This document shows, piece by piece, positions 22,560-34,886 of a DNA stretch of 64,000 bases. The stretch is from Pisolithus tinctorius. Taxonomy: Eukaryota > Basidiomycota > Agaricomycetes > Boletales > Pisolithaceae. How positions within the stretch are numbered: the first letter of the stretch is position 1; each line of letters begins with the position of its first letter. The notes beneath the pieces are model-generated. The model was not told the DNA's origin. It saw nothing but the letters and a program-made list of their open reading frames with translations, and searched no databases. The DNA lies in NCBI GenBank assembly GCA_024663395.1, contig JANFAH010000002.1, positions 5,828,001-5,892,000 of the forward strand, written 5' to 3'. Position numbers and translations under genes: made by a program.

Positions 22560-25130
22560 GCTTTGATCCTTGGGGTGCAAAAACATCATTGTCAATAAGT
22601 CTCTGGAGGTCAATAATATCAAGTTCCCATTTGACACAGTGTTGCCATGCCATATTCTTAACTCAGAGGATAGTCATGACATTATTGTCAATGTCACTGT
22701 CCTTGGAACTCATCCCATGTTCGTCCAGTGTGTGGATCAGCTGCAGGAGCCATTGCCAAGTATGGAGATCACCTTCACCATTTGTGGAGTCTTTCTTGAG
22801 AGTAATGATATGTTTGAGAATGGCACATCAACATTGATATTTCTAAAACAGGTTGAGTTACCAGTATGAAACAGCAAAATTAATGCCCTACATTTTGTCA
22901 TTGAGTGGTCTGTCTGCCCTCTTTGAGTACCTGGGTTCATTCCACTACCAAGTGTTCTTCAATCTCAGTGGAAGTTTCTACTGTGCCCTTTGTTGTAATA
23001 TGTGGCTGAGCTTTCTGCCATGTCATGCATAGACATTTGTAGTGTTCATGTAGGATTTCCAAGATGTAATCATTGGACTTCATTACAGGCCAGTGTTCTT
23101 CATTGTCTCATCTTTGAAATTCATCAAGAAGGTGGTCGATGATGAAAGAATTCCATGGCAAGGAATAGCCCTGCATGAGGTTGAAAGTTGGTGAGTCCAT
23201 GTTGGGTGGTGGTCCATCTTTGTGTTCATATGCATGGACATCATCATGGGGGGGCATTTCATTCAAAATAAATTTGTGGTCCTGACTTATTTTGAGTTTT
23301 TCCTTGAAGAAGCAATGGACTTCACTCTATCACAGCTGGTTTAGCACATGAACAGAATGAGCAATATGTCACTCACCAGTATAAGATCATGATGTCCTTG
23401 TGGCTCTGTAGCCTTCTCTATCTCCACTTCTTTATCCACCTCCTTTTGTTTTTGAGGTGACTGCCATGACCACCCTGTTCATGGCATAGTGATAGCACCA
23501 TCACAAAGTACTCTCCAAAGTGCAGCCTCAACCCCCTTGGCAATCACCTCTGCCATTGATACAGGATCACTGTTATTTGCTTGTGATACCTCAGGTTCTG
23601 GAGCAGTAGATCAGCACTCTTCATTGTCAATAGGCTATTGATGGTGAGATATGCTGATGAGACAGGTTCTTTGTGAAACTGCTTGGGTTTGTTTGATCTT
23701 CTTGATAGCATCCAAATATGGAGTTCATGCATGCCAGGACAGTGGTGCAGTGGATGGTTGTTGTGGTGTTTGCAGCTGGTTGTCCTGGCAGCTAGGAGAC
23801 TCCAATTCAGCTGGAAAGCATATTAGTTCAGCTTGAGATGCTGTTTGCATTGTCTGAGGGCAGTCAGCATAGTCTGACAAACTACATAGTTTGTTCACTT
23901 ACATGTCTATGTTGCATATTGTGTTGAACCATTGCTGCTAATTCCCTCTCTTTCTCTGCTTGGCAGTGTGTCACCACATCATTGCCAACCTTCTCTAGTT
24001 CTGATTGCAAGTGCTCTTCCATAGCAGCAGTATGTTGCACTATCTCAATTTCCCATAGTTGATCATGTTCCTTCAGTGTGATGTAAGCTATCAGGAGTGT
24101 ATAGTGATCCACAACAACTTGCCTGCAGTTCACTTCAGAACCTCAAAAACTCCTCCTTTTGAGCTGCCAGTAAAGTATCATGCTGATGGTGTTGTTCCTT
24201 CATTCATTGAGCAATGGCCTGACAGAGCACTGTGGATGGCATACCTGAATTTCATCTCTGAGCATGGTAAGTTCCCACTCATGAGATTTAAGAAGAGTTT
24301 CCTGCTGTCTTTGGTTTTCCTTTTGAACACATGAGTGTGATACATAAAGTTATGCACTTCTCACCTGAACCTCTTCTTGGAGGTTTCACAAAACACTGCA
24401 CTCTTGGTGATGCTCCTTGGTTCACATGAATACAGTCCAAGACAATGATATGTGATGGCTGACCTGAATTTCATGCTGGAGTCTTCAGAGCTCTTGTTCT
24501 TGAGTAGCAAGCAAAGTATGCATATCAGATAGAACTTTCTTCTGAAAATCAAACTCATTCTTTGTGGTGAGAAGGCAGTTTTGTGTAGTCTTCTCAAGGG
24601 TGGCAAGTTCATGCTGGCATGTTCATGATAGTCCATCAGCCCCAGTGACAAGTAGTAGGTTAGAGTTGGCTACTCACTGACCCTTTCAGACATAACTTGG
24701 CCTTCAGGTGGTTCAGTTCTGCTCCCATTCCCTGGAGTTGCTGACAAAGTGAGTAGGAGTAATCTAGTTCTCTGTTACAACACTTCACAATAGGCCATGG
24801 CTTGTCATCCTTATTGCATTGCTTGTGATGTGTTGATGTGGCAGTCAAGGTTTGTGTGGTGGAAACTGAGGCATACAGGGGCTCATGTTCAGGGGTGATG
24901 CCAGCAGTTGTGTTGCACTCTGCTGGTTTTGGTCTGGTACATCTTGCAGCAAGCTGGTCTGTGGAGGATGCATTGTAACCAGTGTCTGTACATGAGTTGG
25001 CAATGGACATGCTGTTGCCATCATCCTCACTGTGCCTGATGGTAAGCTGTTCTTTGATGGATGCATTGCTGCTGGTTTCCATCTGCAAACAGAAGTCATT
25101 GCCATTATTGTTGTCAAAAAGCAACATGTC
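22560..25130 (-). pseudogene. Degenerate minus-strand gene(s), coiled-coil type, unrecognised
   Basis: Minus-strand reading gives protein-like stretches separated by GT-AG-like gaps: an N-terminal Ser/Thr-rich part (about 25127-24660), helical Glu/Gln-rich parts (about 24620-24480 and 24133-23882), and blocks near 23560-23380 and 23250-22900 rich in Glu and Gln. Several frames are interrupted by TGA or TAG where Arg (CGA), Gln (CAG) or Trp (TGG) would keep the frame, for example TGA within ...QEQEL-x-RLQHEIQ near 24504. I do not recognise the family; similar helical proteins are multicopy in mushroom genomes. It could be one gene or two. It is not likely to be functional. Confidence 0.4.
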
Positions 25131-26202
25131 ACTATCAACAGTTTGTGTGCTTTCTCCTCCTAGTAGCTGCAGTTAGTTATCGTTGTGGAATCCAATGCAT
25201 ACATGTACAGATACCAAATGCACCTGGCATTGAAAATGGGTTAGAGTTAGTAATTGCAGTGTGACTGGAGACATAGAGGGTTAAATTGGAGGCAATCAGT
25301 GCCATGAGTCCCTAACAAAAAAAAGGAAAGACAATAGAAAGTTGCATGGAACAAAAGCATCCATGGTTGGGGATCAGCAGACATGATGATGGAGTACAAC
25401 AACATGTAGTGCACATCTGGGATGAGGTTAGAGGGAACAAATGAGGTCAGCACTAGGCAAACAAAAGCAGACAAAAACAGGGCAGTCAAATGTGGGCACA
25501 TCACCATATGGGAAATAAGTCAATATCACAGACATGCTCACATACATGCATGCAGAGGTATAGGACTATTGCCAATAATTGCCCAAGTCAGGTGAACAGA
25601 ATGGGTCTGGAGGTAATCACTCAAAAGTAAAGACCTGATCAGTCTCCAGCACAGCCAGGCAAATGCACCTCCATTGTTGTTACAGGCATCTACTTTTGAT
25701 TGTAGTTATGGTAGTAATTTAGTTGTGCCACTTCATTATGTAAATTGAACTTCAAGTTGAGATTTGGTTCACCTTGTTAAAATCAGATCAGTGTCACACA
25801 CCAAAGGTGTTGTGGACATGGTTACAGCTGACTCTGCCTAACTTGTTGATGGGTTGTGCACAATGCCCATGCGTGCAGATGAAGACTAAAGGCCTCATGC
25901 ATAGAAAGACTGCTGGACATGAGCCCCAGTGAAAACTCGACATGTCCAGGTGTGGCCAGACATGACCAAATATGAGTCAGAGTGGACATTGGAATTATAC
26001 CATGAGGGAACATGTTCCAAAAGAAAACTGGACAATTCTTATATTTGCAAAATGTTGGGGCAGTACTTGGCATGATCATATGTTAGAATTTTACCACCAA
26101 AATAAATTGTCACATTCCAACATATTCTTCAGTGTGTGCTGTGCACTCATGAAATCTGCTTGAATCTCACTGGATATGGTTATTACTGGTTTTGCAGTTT
26201 AT

Positions 26203-26916
26203 TGTCATAACCGTGCGTTCACACTAAGCCCTTACTCACTCCGCACTCCACTCCGCCGGTCATTCACTCACTCCGCACCAACTCTGCCCAACTTCTGTTG
26301 GTTGCGAACCATCTCCGCTCTGACTACTGTCGGACTTGTGTCGCTCTCCTACCGGACCGAGCGGTCCGTCCTCTGAGGGGTCATGTGACTACCTTCGCAG
26401 TCAGGTACTCCGCAGTGCACTCACCACATGGTCCAGCGCCTGGACTGCTTCCTTTTCTGGATGTTCTGTGTTACCCGTTCGTATGTCCTCCGTCTACCCT
26501 TCATTCGTCGTCCCAGAAATTTTACTTGAAAACTTATGAGTCTCCGTATGTCAGTTCCGATTCCGGTTACTGTACCTCCGTAGCAGTATAAAGACATGTA
26601 CTGTACTCCGCTGTTCCTCAGTACGAATATCAACTTAGTTCCTACTCCCTCTGATTCCGTCTTCTGCCTGTCGGAGTTATCTCCAACTCTCCGTCTGTAC
26701 TCTCCCTCTGAAATACGAGGGCTGAGATTGTGCAAGGGGGTAGCACACGAGCTAAACCCGACACCCTCACTCCGCTCCGCCTTTGTCTCGGCGGTCTTCG
26801 TTCCTGCTGACACTCCGCTAGTCGGAGTTTCGTTCTCCCCTGTCGGACTTGCTTCCGAACCACTCTCTAGACCTTGTATAGCGTCGGAGTTGGTCGGAGT
26901 AGGCCCAGACTTGACA
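26203..26916 (+). repeat. Solo LTR, family S, CpG-rich copy (714 bp)
   Basis: TGTCATAACCGTGCG...GGCCCAGACTTGACA, flanked by perfect TTTAT duplications (26198-26202 and 26917-26921). It lies inside the Tnp2 transposon, so it inserted after that element. By hand count it keeps about 47 CpG, close to the presumed ancestral state, and so serves as an internal reference for the decayed copy at 21788. Confidence 0.92.
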
Positions 26917-27427
26917 TTTATACAAAATATTGCCATACATGCACCAATATAATTTGCATTGCTACGATAACTAGTACACATTACCCCCTACCGGCTGTCC
27001 ATGGAGACGACTATGAGAGAGCAGGGAATGAAAAGAGCAAGTCTAACATGGGTAAACGAATGCAGAATAAATTAACAAAAATGCCTTGAAAGCAAGATGC
27101 ATGTGGGGGAATCATTGCGACACAAATGCAAGTGCAGAGACATGAAAGTGAGACGGGCAGGTGCGAGAAGTGTGTGAGTGCAGAGACATGAAAGTGAACC
27201 GAATGTGAGTGAGGCAGTATGCGAGTCTGAAGTGATATAGTGATAGCTTGAGTGCTTGAATGCGAGATGAATGTGAGTTGTCCTCAGTAGATGGTGCCAT
27301 TGCATATAGTCTTTGGGTCCCAGCCACTGCTTTTAACCTATACTCTGTTAGTGCGAAATCATCACAACTAATGGCCACTTTACCAAACTCGCAGCCTCGT
27401 CAACATAGGACTAGAATATGACCTCTG

Positions 27428-28860
27428 TTAGTGGTGAGGGCAGTTGGAAGAAGTAGACGATACCTTGACTTTGTCAGCAGAAAGCGAATTGTAGTATTTC
27501 TGGAAGTCCTCCATGGTTCCATTCAGTTGAATTCTCTTGAGCCATCGAAGTGCACAGAGGTTTCTGATAATCCAATATGTCAGACCAAAAAAGAGTAACA
27601 ATTTAAATGTACTGTCCATTCTTGGTTGGACTAGGTCGCATCCTCCCAGGCACCTTCACATTGCCCTTAGCAGACTTGGTGGTCGTCGATGGAATCGCCA
27701 ATCCTTCATTCTCTATCTTGCTGCCATTTGGGTCACTTGGGAGCTTGGGTAGGGACTCCTGAGCCTTGTTGGCAGCGATCACCAAGCATGCTCTAAGAAA
27801 CATCGTCAGAAAAGGTTCCTTGTCACACATATACTCACAGTGGGTTAACTGATATCTTGGTAGGAACGACAGTGACTGGCTCTGGCTCCGGTTGGGGCAT
27901 GCATGGCACAATCTCTTTCTTGTTTGTGCATGTTGTTTCCTCTGCGACAGAAGGGAGATGGGACGTGTTGCTGACAGGTGGAGATGGTAACACCATCAAG
28001 GCTGTGCCCTCTGTGATAGATGGAAGATGGGACGTGTTGCTAAGAGGCAGAGACGGTAATGCCATCAAGGCTGCACCCTCTGTGATAGATGGAAGATGGG
28101 TCGTCTTGCTGACAGGCGGAGACAGTAATGCCATCGAGGCTGCATCCTCTGCGATAGACAGAAGATGGGTCATCTTGCTGACAGGTGGAGATGATGACAA
28201 CGTTGGAGAGAGGTTTGACACTGTCAAACTGGTGTCATCAATTTTGTGGTCCTCTTAAAAACTGGCTTTCACTGTGGTTCATTGAGATTGCATGGAATAC
28301 ACTCACCTTTCATTCTTTTATCTGGTGTTTCTGACTTGACATTAGCTTCAAGGAGTTTCCATTTCTTGTCCTTCTTGTCCATCTCCATGTCCTTGTTGTC
28401 ATCTTCACAGTCCTGAGATTTTTTCATCTTCCAATTCCCCTCACTGTCCAGATGGGTCTTCTGCCATGCCAGGTATGAGTTACTTGCTAAGTAGTCCAGC
28501 TTCCAACCGTTCTTCACAAATCTGAAAAGTGGGAATGCACTCTCCATGAGGTTATGAGTTAATTGCCTACCACTCGCACACAACCAACCCCAAGATTTTG
28601 GAGCCAGTTTGCAGTTAGCTAATTCTGCCCACCCCCCTCAAAGTGTCTTTCGGATGGCCTTTGCTGTTGTCTTCCTCGAGGAATCCAAGTGTCCCATGTG
28701 TGCTAAGTCGTCCCTCAGACAACTCAAGGAAGGCATTCCAATTGCTTTGATCCCAGAAACAGATTTTCGGATGAGTTTCGGGTGTTGGGCATGTAAAATC
28801 GCTTGGAGATGACTGTGGGACCATCGTTGTATCAAACTGCGCCAGGTCTGTTTCACATAA
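27428..28860 (-). pseudogene. Transposon accessory gene 1 (minus strand), unrecognised
   Basis: Minus-strand exons can be traced: about 28860-28640 (CFWDQSNWNAFLELSEGR region), about 28560-28317 (SAFPLFRFVKNGWKLDYLA, then an acidic-basic Glu/Asp/Lys stretch), and 28263-27840 after a GTGAGT...AAG intron, followed by Pro-rich and hydrophobic 3' parts to 27428. The third exon has four Ser/Pro-rich repeats of about 22 residues. Exact joins at both ends are unclear. It resembles proteins that travel with large DNA transposons in mushrooms, but I cannot name a function. Similar helical proteins with W and K/E-rich tails occur as multicopy families, so this placement is inference. Confidence 0.45.
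27940..28210 (-). repeat. Four tandem repeats of about 63-66 bp in accessory gene 1
   Basis: Units each encode a version of SPPVSKTTHLPSITEGAALM on the minus strand. The units differ at several positions, including C/T changes at CpG. The repeat is within the coding frame and does not break it. Confidence 0.75.
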
Positions 28861-28879
28861 GCCGACTGCACCTGCTAGG

Positions 28880-29400
28880 TGCTGAAATGCGCCCCTGCAT
28901 CTGTCAATCCAAAGTTAGTAGATGTGTCAGTTAGATGTTACTGTAGAGTATTATTTTTGACAGTCAACTTGAAAACTTGTGACTCGAGTACTTTGTTGCA
29001 CTCTTGTAGTACTGCAATCTGCTTCAAGCTGGGATGACTATATGTGCCCTAAAACAAAGTGATCAGTCAAACTGACTCGGGGGATGTGTAACTTATGCTA
29101 TGAAATGGGGACAGTGCGGATGTGGTTGCCTCACCTGCCATCAGCAAAATGCTGAAGTCATTTAATGACTGTGAGAAACTATAGTGATCTGGCTGTATCG
29201 TCGGGGTGTCCACTTGACCAAAGTCATTTAGAAGCATTGTTTGAGTTCCTATTGTTCCTATTGTGTGCAGAGTTGTGCTTGGACGCATCAGGTGATATGA
29301 TGGGAAGACAGAAGATGAGTAGATGGCAGACTGCAGAAGATGCATACGCGTACACGTGACACCCCTATACTCACATGCCCAGGTTTAGTGTCCCTTAAAT
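28880..29400. other. Spacer inside the Tnp2 transposon
   Basis: I see no convincing exon between the two accessory genes. Short ORFs on both strands lack recognisable features. Upstream exons of the plus-strand gene may lie here. Confidence 0.35.
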
Positions 29401-29407
29401 CTTCACC

Positions 29408-30175
29408 ATGTCATCCAAGTCCCTGACACACGTCCTCGATGCAGTGCAGGATGTTATATACCTTGAGGTCGATGGATTCATGTCTGATTGGAACATCCAT
29501 TGTTTTACAATTGACATCGCAATGCCCAGCCCCAAAAAAATCGTCTTTTGTTTGAAGAATCTTACCACTGCGCCCACAAAAGACAAGTAAGTCTTAGTTT
29601 CAGTTTTAATTAAGCAGGGGTCACTAAGATATTTTTGCAGTCATCCAGCTGACACAGACTTGGCACCAGAAGAGATTGCATTAAACAAAGTTGAGGAGGC
29701 TAGTCTCGAACTCGACATTGCATGGAGAATCTTCATGCAAGCATACGAGGGATCTATCAGACTCCAAGAGGCATATCTCTGAGTCTGTGAAGCAGACAGT
29801 AGGCTCGATGAGGCCTGCAACGAGCTTACCTGGCAATGTGCTGGATGTGCTGATGCTGAAGCGACTTCACAAGACTTGAAAACCGAGAACGAACTTCCAA
29901 AGTACATGAATTCTTAAGATTATTGGAAATTTACAATTGATTTTGTTTCAAGATTTGAATGTATCTCTGCCTCTCCATGCAGAATCCTTCCTAGACACTT
30001 GGGCAATCTGAATGCGCCCCCCGACACTTATGAGCATAAGCCTTGGGCCTACCACGTCACCCCCTTCGATCCATTCAAAATCCCTACGAACATGGCCAAG
30101 AGGAAACTTAGGGAGGCAGACATGAGTGCGAGCAAGGCCGACAAACCAAAACGTTTTAAATTAGAATCACCTTAG
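29408..30175 (+). pseudogene. Transposon accessory gene 2 (plus strand), unrecognised, one nonsense codon
   Basis: Three exons fit GT-AG rules and phase: 29408 to about 29587, about 29641-29900, and about 29982-30175. They give some 210 codons. The middle is helical and acidic with many Glu, Ala and Leu, and the C-terminus ends in a basic KPKRFKLESP that could be a nuclear signal. A TGA at 29780-29782 replaces an expected Arg codon (CGA). The gene is transcribed toward the transposase gene and its stop codon is about 220 bp from the transposase stop, so the two are convergent. Function unknown. Confidence 0.5.
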
Positions 30176-30392
30176 AGGTTTACGTTCGTACATTTCTTCA
30201 TACTCTCTGATGCTACTGCGTGTCTTGTTGATGCTACTCTGCTTTTGTATTGATGCTATGTACCGTTCTCCTTGTGATCCATGTTGTACTATATACCGAT
30301 TTGCAATTGATTGATCATTCAACCATTCACAGCTTGGATATCAAGAGATGCAACAAATGGATTCATTGTGATGCAATAAGTTCTAAGAGTTA

Positions 30393-33300
30393 TTATTCTA
30401 CATCATCTCCCTTGTTGTCATCGTCATTGCGATTCAAATTATATTGTATACTGAGCTGTAGGACATCCAGACCTGGCTTTTCTACAATGAAGCAGTGGTC
30501 TTCTGTGATCCCAGACATGAATGTCGGCTTATGTGGGATCATCCCGATGATGCTCTTGATCTTCTTCACGTCAATAATGATGGTTTCTTCGGTGAGCTTC
30601 GATGATATGACAGTTTGTGATGAGAGGAGGAGAAGTGACTCGTCAGGAAAGGTGTAGAGTTGAATGAGTGCGACGTTCACAAATCCATCACGATCTGGCA
30701 TTTGTCCATTAACCAGTGTTCTTGTAGCCAGCCTCACGAAATATTGGACCTCGCCAAAACGTTCCTGACCTGCGTGTATAAACTTTTTTCCTATTAGAAT
30801 CATTCTCGAATGAAATAAAATGATTTTACCTTGACATTCTGGGACACATGAAGTTTCTCCAGCTGTTTCAATTGCTCTCGCCACAGTGATCGCACGACCT
30901 GGCCATTGGGGAGCTGTAGGCGAGCCCACTGCTGGAACTGCTGTAGACCTCCCAAAAATTGGGATATGACAAACGCATCTTGTCCTTTGGGAAGCCATGG
31001 TCATTTGTCTTGTTTGAAGAGCAGCACATATCCTCTGCCTAGCTGTACAGAGAGGTGGGGAGGACCTCTTGTGCCGCTGTCGTCGAGCTCTGGCATGCTT
31101 GTGAGTAACATGTTTACCTTAGTTCATTGTCAGTTTCATTCAATACCCTGAAAAACAAGGAAATAATTACCCTGCTTCGTCATACACCTTCTTGTGCAAG
31201 GTTTGCATATGGCTGCGAAGGTTGGTGGATTTCTTGGCCCAGATTACCGATTGTTCACTCCATTGTCCACTGCACATACATTATTGGGGGTCCTTTGTGC
31301 ATCGTCTCTGTCACAAGGTGGAGGACTTGATGAACACACGGGCATACAAAATGCAGATGGTTCTCCTGTAGTTTATAGTACAAAAGCTCAAAGTCGCACT
31401 CCCAGCAACAAAAGAGCACATAAGCATGCTCAAGATCCTCCTTCTTGATATGGTGCTGGGACATGATTTGAATGCTGTGAACGAGCTTGCAGAAGTTGGT
31501 CCAATAGCGCTCAGGAAGTATTTGATAAAGGAGTGCAGGTGTGAGACAAAAGATATACAGGTGGAATTCCCAGGTCTTGTAGTCAGTGTTGAGTTTCTCT
31601 GCGATGTTCTGTGGCTTGCAATCGAAAGAGCCTGGGATGTAGGAGCCAGCCTGTTCGACTGCCAGTCCATGTGCAGACCACATGTCCTCATCACGAAATA
31701 CAGCCCAATCCCAAGACTCCTTGGTGTCAGTAGGAGCGCATTTGATTGTACCTCGCCACAGAGATAAAAAGAGGTCCAAGAGATTACCGGCGAGATGCAT
31801 CAGGTCCGTTGTCATACAGAGTGGCACTCTGAGCAATCATGTCAGCTTCAAGCCTAAAATCAGAGGTGGCTTGGTGATCCCAGTCTCAGTTTTATGCTTA
31901 TCCCACTGTCGTTGGCTAGGAGAACTGACAATAAGGTGGAGGTTCTCTGCATAGTCACCAGAGCCACCGAGAGGAAGGCAAAAGACATCAATGTCAGGGT
32001 GGTTACTTCCGGAAGGGCAATTGTTGTGCAGTTGCAGGAGTGCCAGATAATAATGTGTTCCATGAGTCTTTCGTCGGCCTGGTGTTGGGCAGTACATGTG
32101 GCATCCATTTTTGCCACTATGACCAACCATTCCATCCCAATAAATGAGCCCTGGCCCATCGGCCATTGTGAACAGGAGATATAAATTTGCTTGAAACTTG
32201 GTATCATGCGATGAGTCCCATATGTGAAGGCCCTCGGATTGAAGTGCAGAGAGATTATGCATGCCAATGAAGAGAAAGGAATCGAGGTTCTTGGGTTTGT
32301 TTGGTCCGGGTATAAACCCGCCAGGAAGAACGTGCATTTTCTTGTACCGCTTGTCAGGAGATAGGTTGAGGATGATCCAGATATAGAGCCAACAGTCGGA
32401 CTGTTTGCTCTTGTATAATTGAGTGCCATCGAGTGAAACTGACAGGACGATATCGTTCTCCTGGATTTCGCCATCCAGAACAATGCCGAGATAGTCCCAC
32501 CCTGCAGTGACATTATTAGTTAATGATGTAGATCTAGTTTCTTGGAACTTGCCTGCAATGATGACATCGATTATTGATATCGATCTGGTCTCTTGGAGTT
32601 CTGCTAGAACCTGCTGAGTGTGCTCATACAGGTAGCACATGTCACAAGCCTGGGCAGGATTGCGATAGAGCGCCTGCAGCTGTGGTCCTAAAGGAATAGT
32701 AGTGAACATCTTAGCAGGGATCTTGTTACACCTGCTGGTGCCCTGCAAGCACTGCTGATTCCAGCGAGAAGACCTGCAGATGGGACATTCTCTGAGGTCA
32801 ACATAGGGCCCTGTGAATGCAACACAGCTGTCAGGGCACATGTTGTGCTGGACATGCTTGACACCCATAAGATGCACTATGAGAGTTTCAACCTTGTAGA
32901 ATGATAGTATGTCGTTGATACCATTTGCAGTAGGAAAGTTTTGAATCATCAACTGGCAAACTTTTTCGTATGTCTCCTGCGATGAATGCTCCATAGCAAG
33001 ATATATGGATATGCTGTGCCAGTGGCCAGGATTATTGATTGACATGGGAAGGTGGGGTGGATTATGAAGGCATATCAATGACTCTGTACTCAGCTTTGCG
33101 ATAGGATCTTCTAAAGTTGCTTGGGAAAGAGCTGTGATAAAATGAAGTGTATCCTTTAGTACCCGAAGAACAGCTTTCTCCTGCAATTCTGAAAGGTTGA
33201 TTGTGGGATGTGGGCGACATTCATAGAGGATTTCGACCTGCACAGGATGCAGAGGTGAGTCAGGCATATTTTCGTCAGGGAAATGAGGAGGTGAATTGGG

Positions 33301-33878
33301 CATATTTTCATCGGGAAAATGAGGAGGCAAATCGGGCATATTTTCATTGGGGAAATGAGGAGGCAAATCGGGTGTATTTTTGTTGGGAAAATGAGGAGGC
33401 GAGTCAGGCATACTTTCGTCAGGAAAATGAGAAGGCGAAGCAGGTCTATCGCCATCAGGCAGGTGGAGATTCTGAAATGGTAGAAGTTACATTGTACAAT
33501 CAGTAAGTTGATGATAAAACATACCTCGAGTTCTGTATTATTTTCCAGATGCACTTGGGCATTTTTGGCACGCTTGCGCCATCCTATGAAATGGTTAGGG
33601 TCCTTGTTTTCCTTGGCTCATTTGGCTAGTCCATGGTGCGCCTCAGCCCTACAAACACTGGGGGGCACAGAATCATCAAAAGCCTGTGGTGAGTCTGGTG
33701 TGCCTGGGGCAGCTGGTATATTGGAAATGTGCTCTCCCAAGAGTCTTGCCAAACGTATATGTTGCCTTTCTTCATTTGTTGGCACTTCATTGAGATGTTG
33801 TAGCCATGTAGTACAGGTGGACACCTTGTGCAAGTGCCTGAAGCCATATTTTGTGCAGACGCAATTGTATTGGTCCAT
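30393..33878 (-). pseudogene. Tnp2-family transposase, inactivated
   Basis: The likely start is ATG 33878 (MDQYNCVCTKYG, a Cys-containing N-terminus), then a short exon near 33590-33530. The long part at 33480-31837 includes the Cys-rich block CPDSCVAFTGPYVDLRECPICR and the Tnp2 core SLDGTQLYKSKQSDCWLYIW...HVLPGGFIPGPNKPKN...TMADGPG. The segment 31836-31183 continues with TDLMHLAGNLLDLFLSLWRG and the PERYWTNFCKLVHSIQIM region, and the C-terminal part is 31004-30393. In-frame TGA codons at 31257-31255 and 31182-31180 stand where the family has Arg (M-E-R-T-I-G-N-L and E-G-V-R-R). CGA-to-TGA explains both. Exon borders near 32500 and 31100 are approximate. Tnp2 proteins bind and cut the ends of CACTA-like transposons. 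Confidence 0.85.
33236..33430 (-). repeat. Tandem 39-bp repeat in the transposase N-terminus
   Basis: About five 13-codon units of the form PPHFPDENMPDS are encoded on the minus strand just before the conserved region. The length stays a multiple of three, so the repeat preserves the frame. It probably forms an unstructured acidic Pro-rich spacer. Confidence 0.8.
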
Positions 33879-34225
33879 AGTGAGTACAACAGTTGGTGGA
33901 AAGTTGTGGAGGACAAGGCAAAGAAAAGCTTCACATGCATGCGAAGTAAAGCTAGTAAAGCATTGCATTGCATTTTTGCTATCGACCATTGCATCAATGT
34001 GGACTTTGCGTCGCAAAAAAGTTGCATTATCAGATCGAGTAACAAAAACTAAGAATGGGTAATAGTCCTAAATAGGAAATTCATAACACAGCATTTCTGG
34101 CTATGCCTGGACATGTCGAGTTTTCACTGGGCATGAGCAGTCATCCTTTGCACAAGAATGAGTTGTCAGTGCTAGAGAGAAGAGAGGAAGCAAGTTAAGC
34201 ACACATTAAAAAGTTTTTAGCACCC

Positions 34226-34886
34226 ATGTACAGCATTCTGGTTTTTGTTGTATCTCCACCATTTCCAAAGATATCAACTCCATTCTCACACTCACTTAAA
34301 GTGCTCAGCCACGTGATTCTGCCTTCCAAATTTGGAGAGGATCCTTGCACCTTACACATTTCTACAGCACTCCATCCTTCAGATGCTCATTTCACTAAGT
34401 CCATCAATAATGGCTGCCTCTTCATTGATCATCTTGCTTGTCTCATTTGCCAGAGACAGTGGCTATGTATATCTGCCAGGCATTCACACCAGCTTCTGTC
34501 CTGAAGCCCCCTGATTCATTCTGTCATTGTCAGCCCCATCTCATCCCATGCAGCTTGGTCAGCATGTTCTCCTCATCAGTATGACTTCCAGAAGGATGTT
34601 CTTTGGTCACCTCAGGTCTGTCACTTGGTTAGAAAGGTCTTATGTGGTCATTTTGGTCTCCCCTCTTGATGAAGCATATGGATCATTCCTCCCTGCTCCC
34701 TGCACCATCTTTATTCCAATCTTGTCCATCATTCTCCCCACACTGCAACAGCTGCAGCATAATCTACTATTCTCCAGCCACCCTGATTGCATCCATGATG
34801 AGTATGATGTACATCTTGCCTTCTTACTGCAAGATCCAGCAGAAGACATCCCCCCTTCTCCTCCTCCATCAGAGCCCCATTCATGA
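34226..34886 (+). pseudogene. Unit X ORF, copy 3 (broken)
   Basis: This is the relative of the intact 191-codon ORF in the minus-strand copy at 40834-41409. The same reading is visible (MAASSLIILLVSFARDSGYVYLPG, then QLGQHVLLISMTSRRMFFGHLRS), with the same ending DPAEDIPPSPPPSEPHS. A TGA replaces the expected Trp after PEAP near 34512. It lies in the presumed U3 of unit X, upstream of the TATA-like site. No known family was recognised. Confidence 0.5.

Larger units (their letters stand above)
25925..34131. mobile_element. Tnp2-type (CACTA/CMC superfamily, possibly Plavaka-like) DNA transposon, 8.2 kb
   Basis: Terminal inverted repeats begin CCCAGTGAAAACTCGACATG, are identical for 26 bp, and are partly conserved for about 40 bp. 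A 7-bp duplication CATGAGC flanks the element (25918-25924 and 34132-34138), and an uninterrupted relative of the target exists on the minus strand near 43400-43420. Inside are a Tnp2 transposase gene (-), two accessory genes, and a later solo LTR. The terminal sequence and 7-bp duplication differ from the CACTA/CACTG ends and 2-3 bp duplications usually described for CACTA elements. The transposase carries stop codons, so this copy is inactive. Confidence 0.85.

Noticed and set aside
25925..34131. KDZ transposon with a TET/JBP oxygenase gene
   Set aside because: I looked for a 2-oxoglutarate oxygenase HxD...H pattern in the accessory genes because such genes travel with some fungal transposons, but found none. 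The transposase is Tnp2-like.
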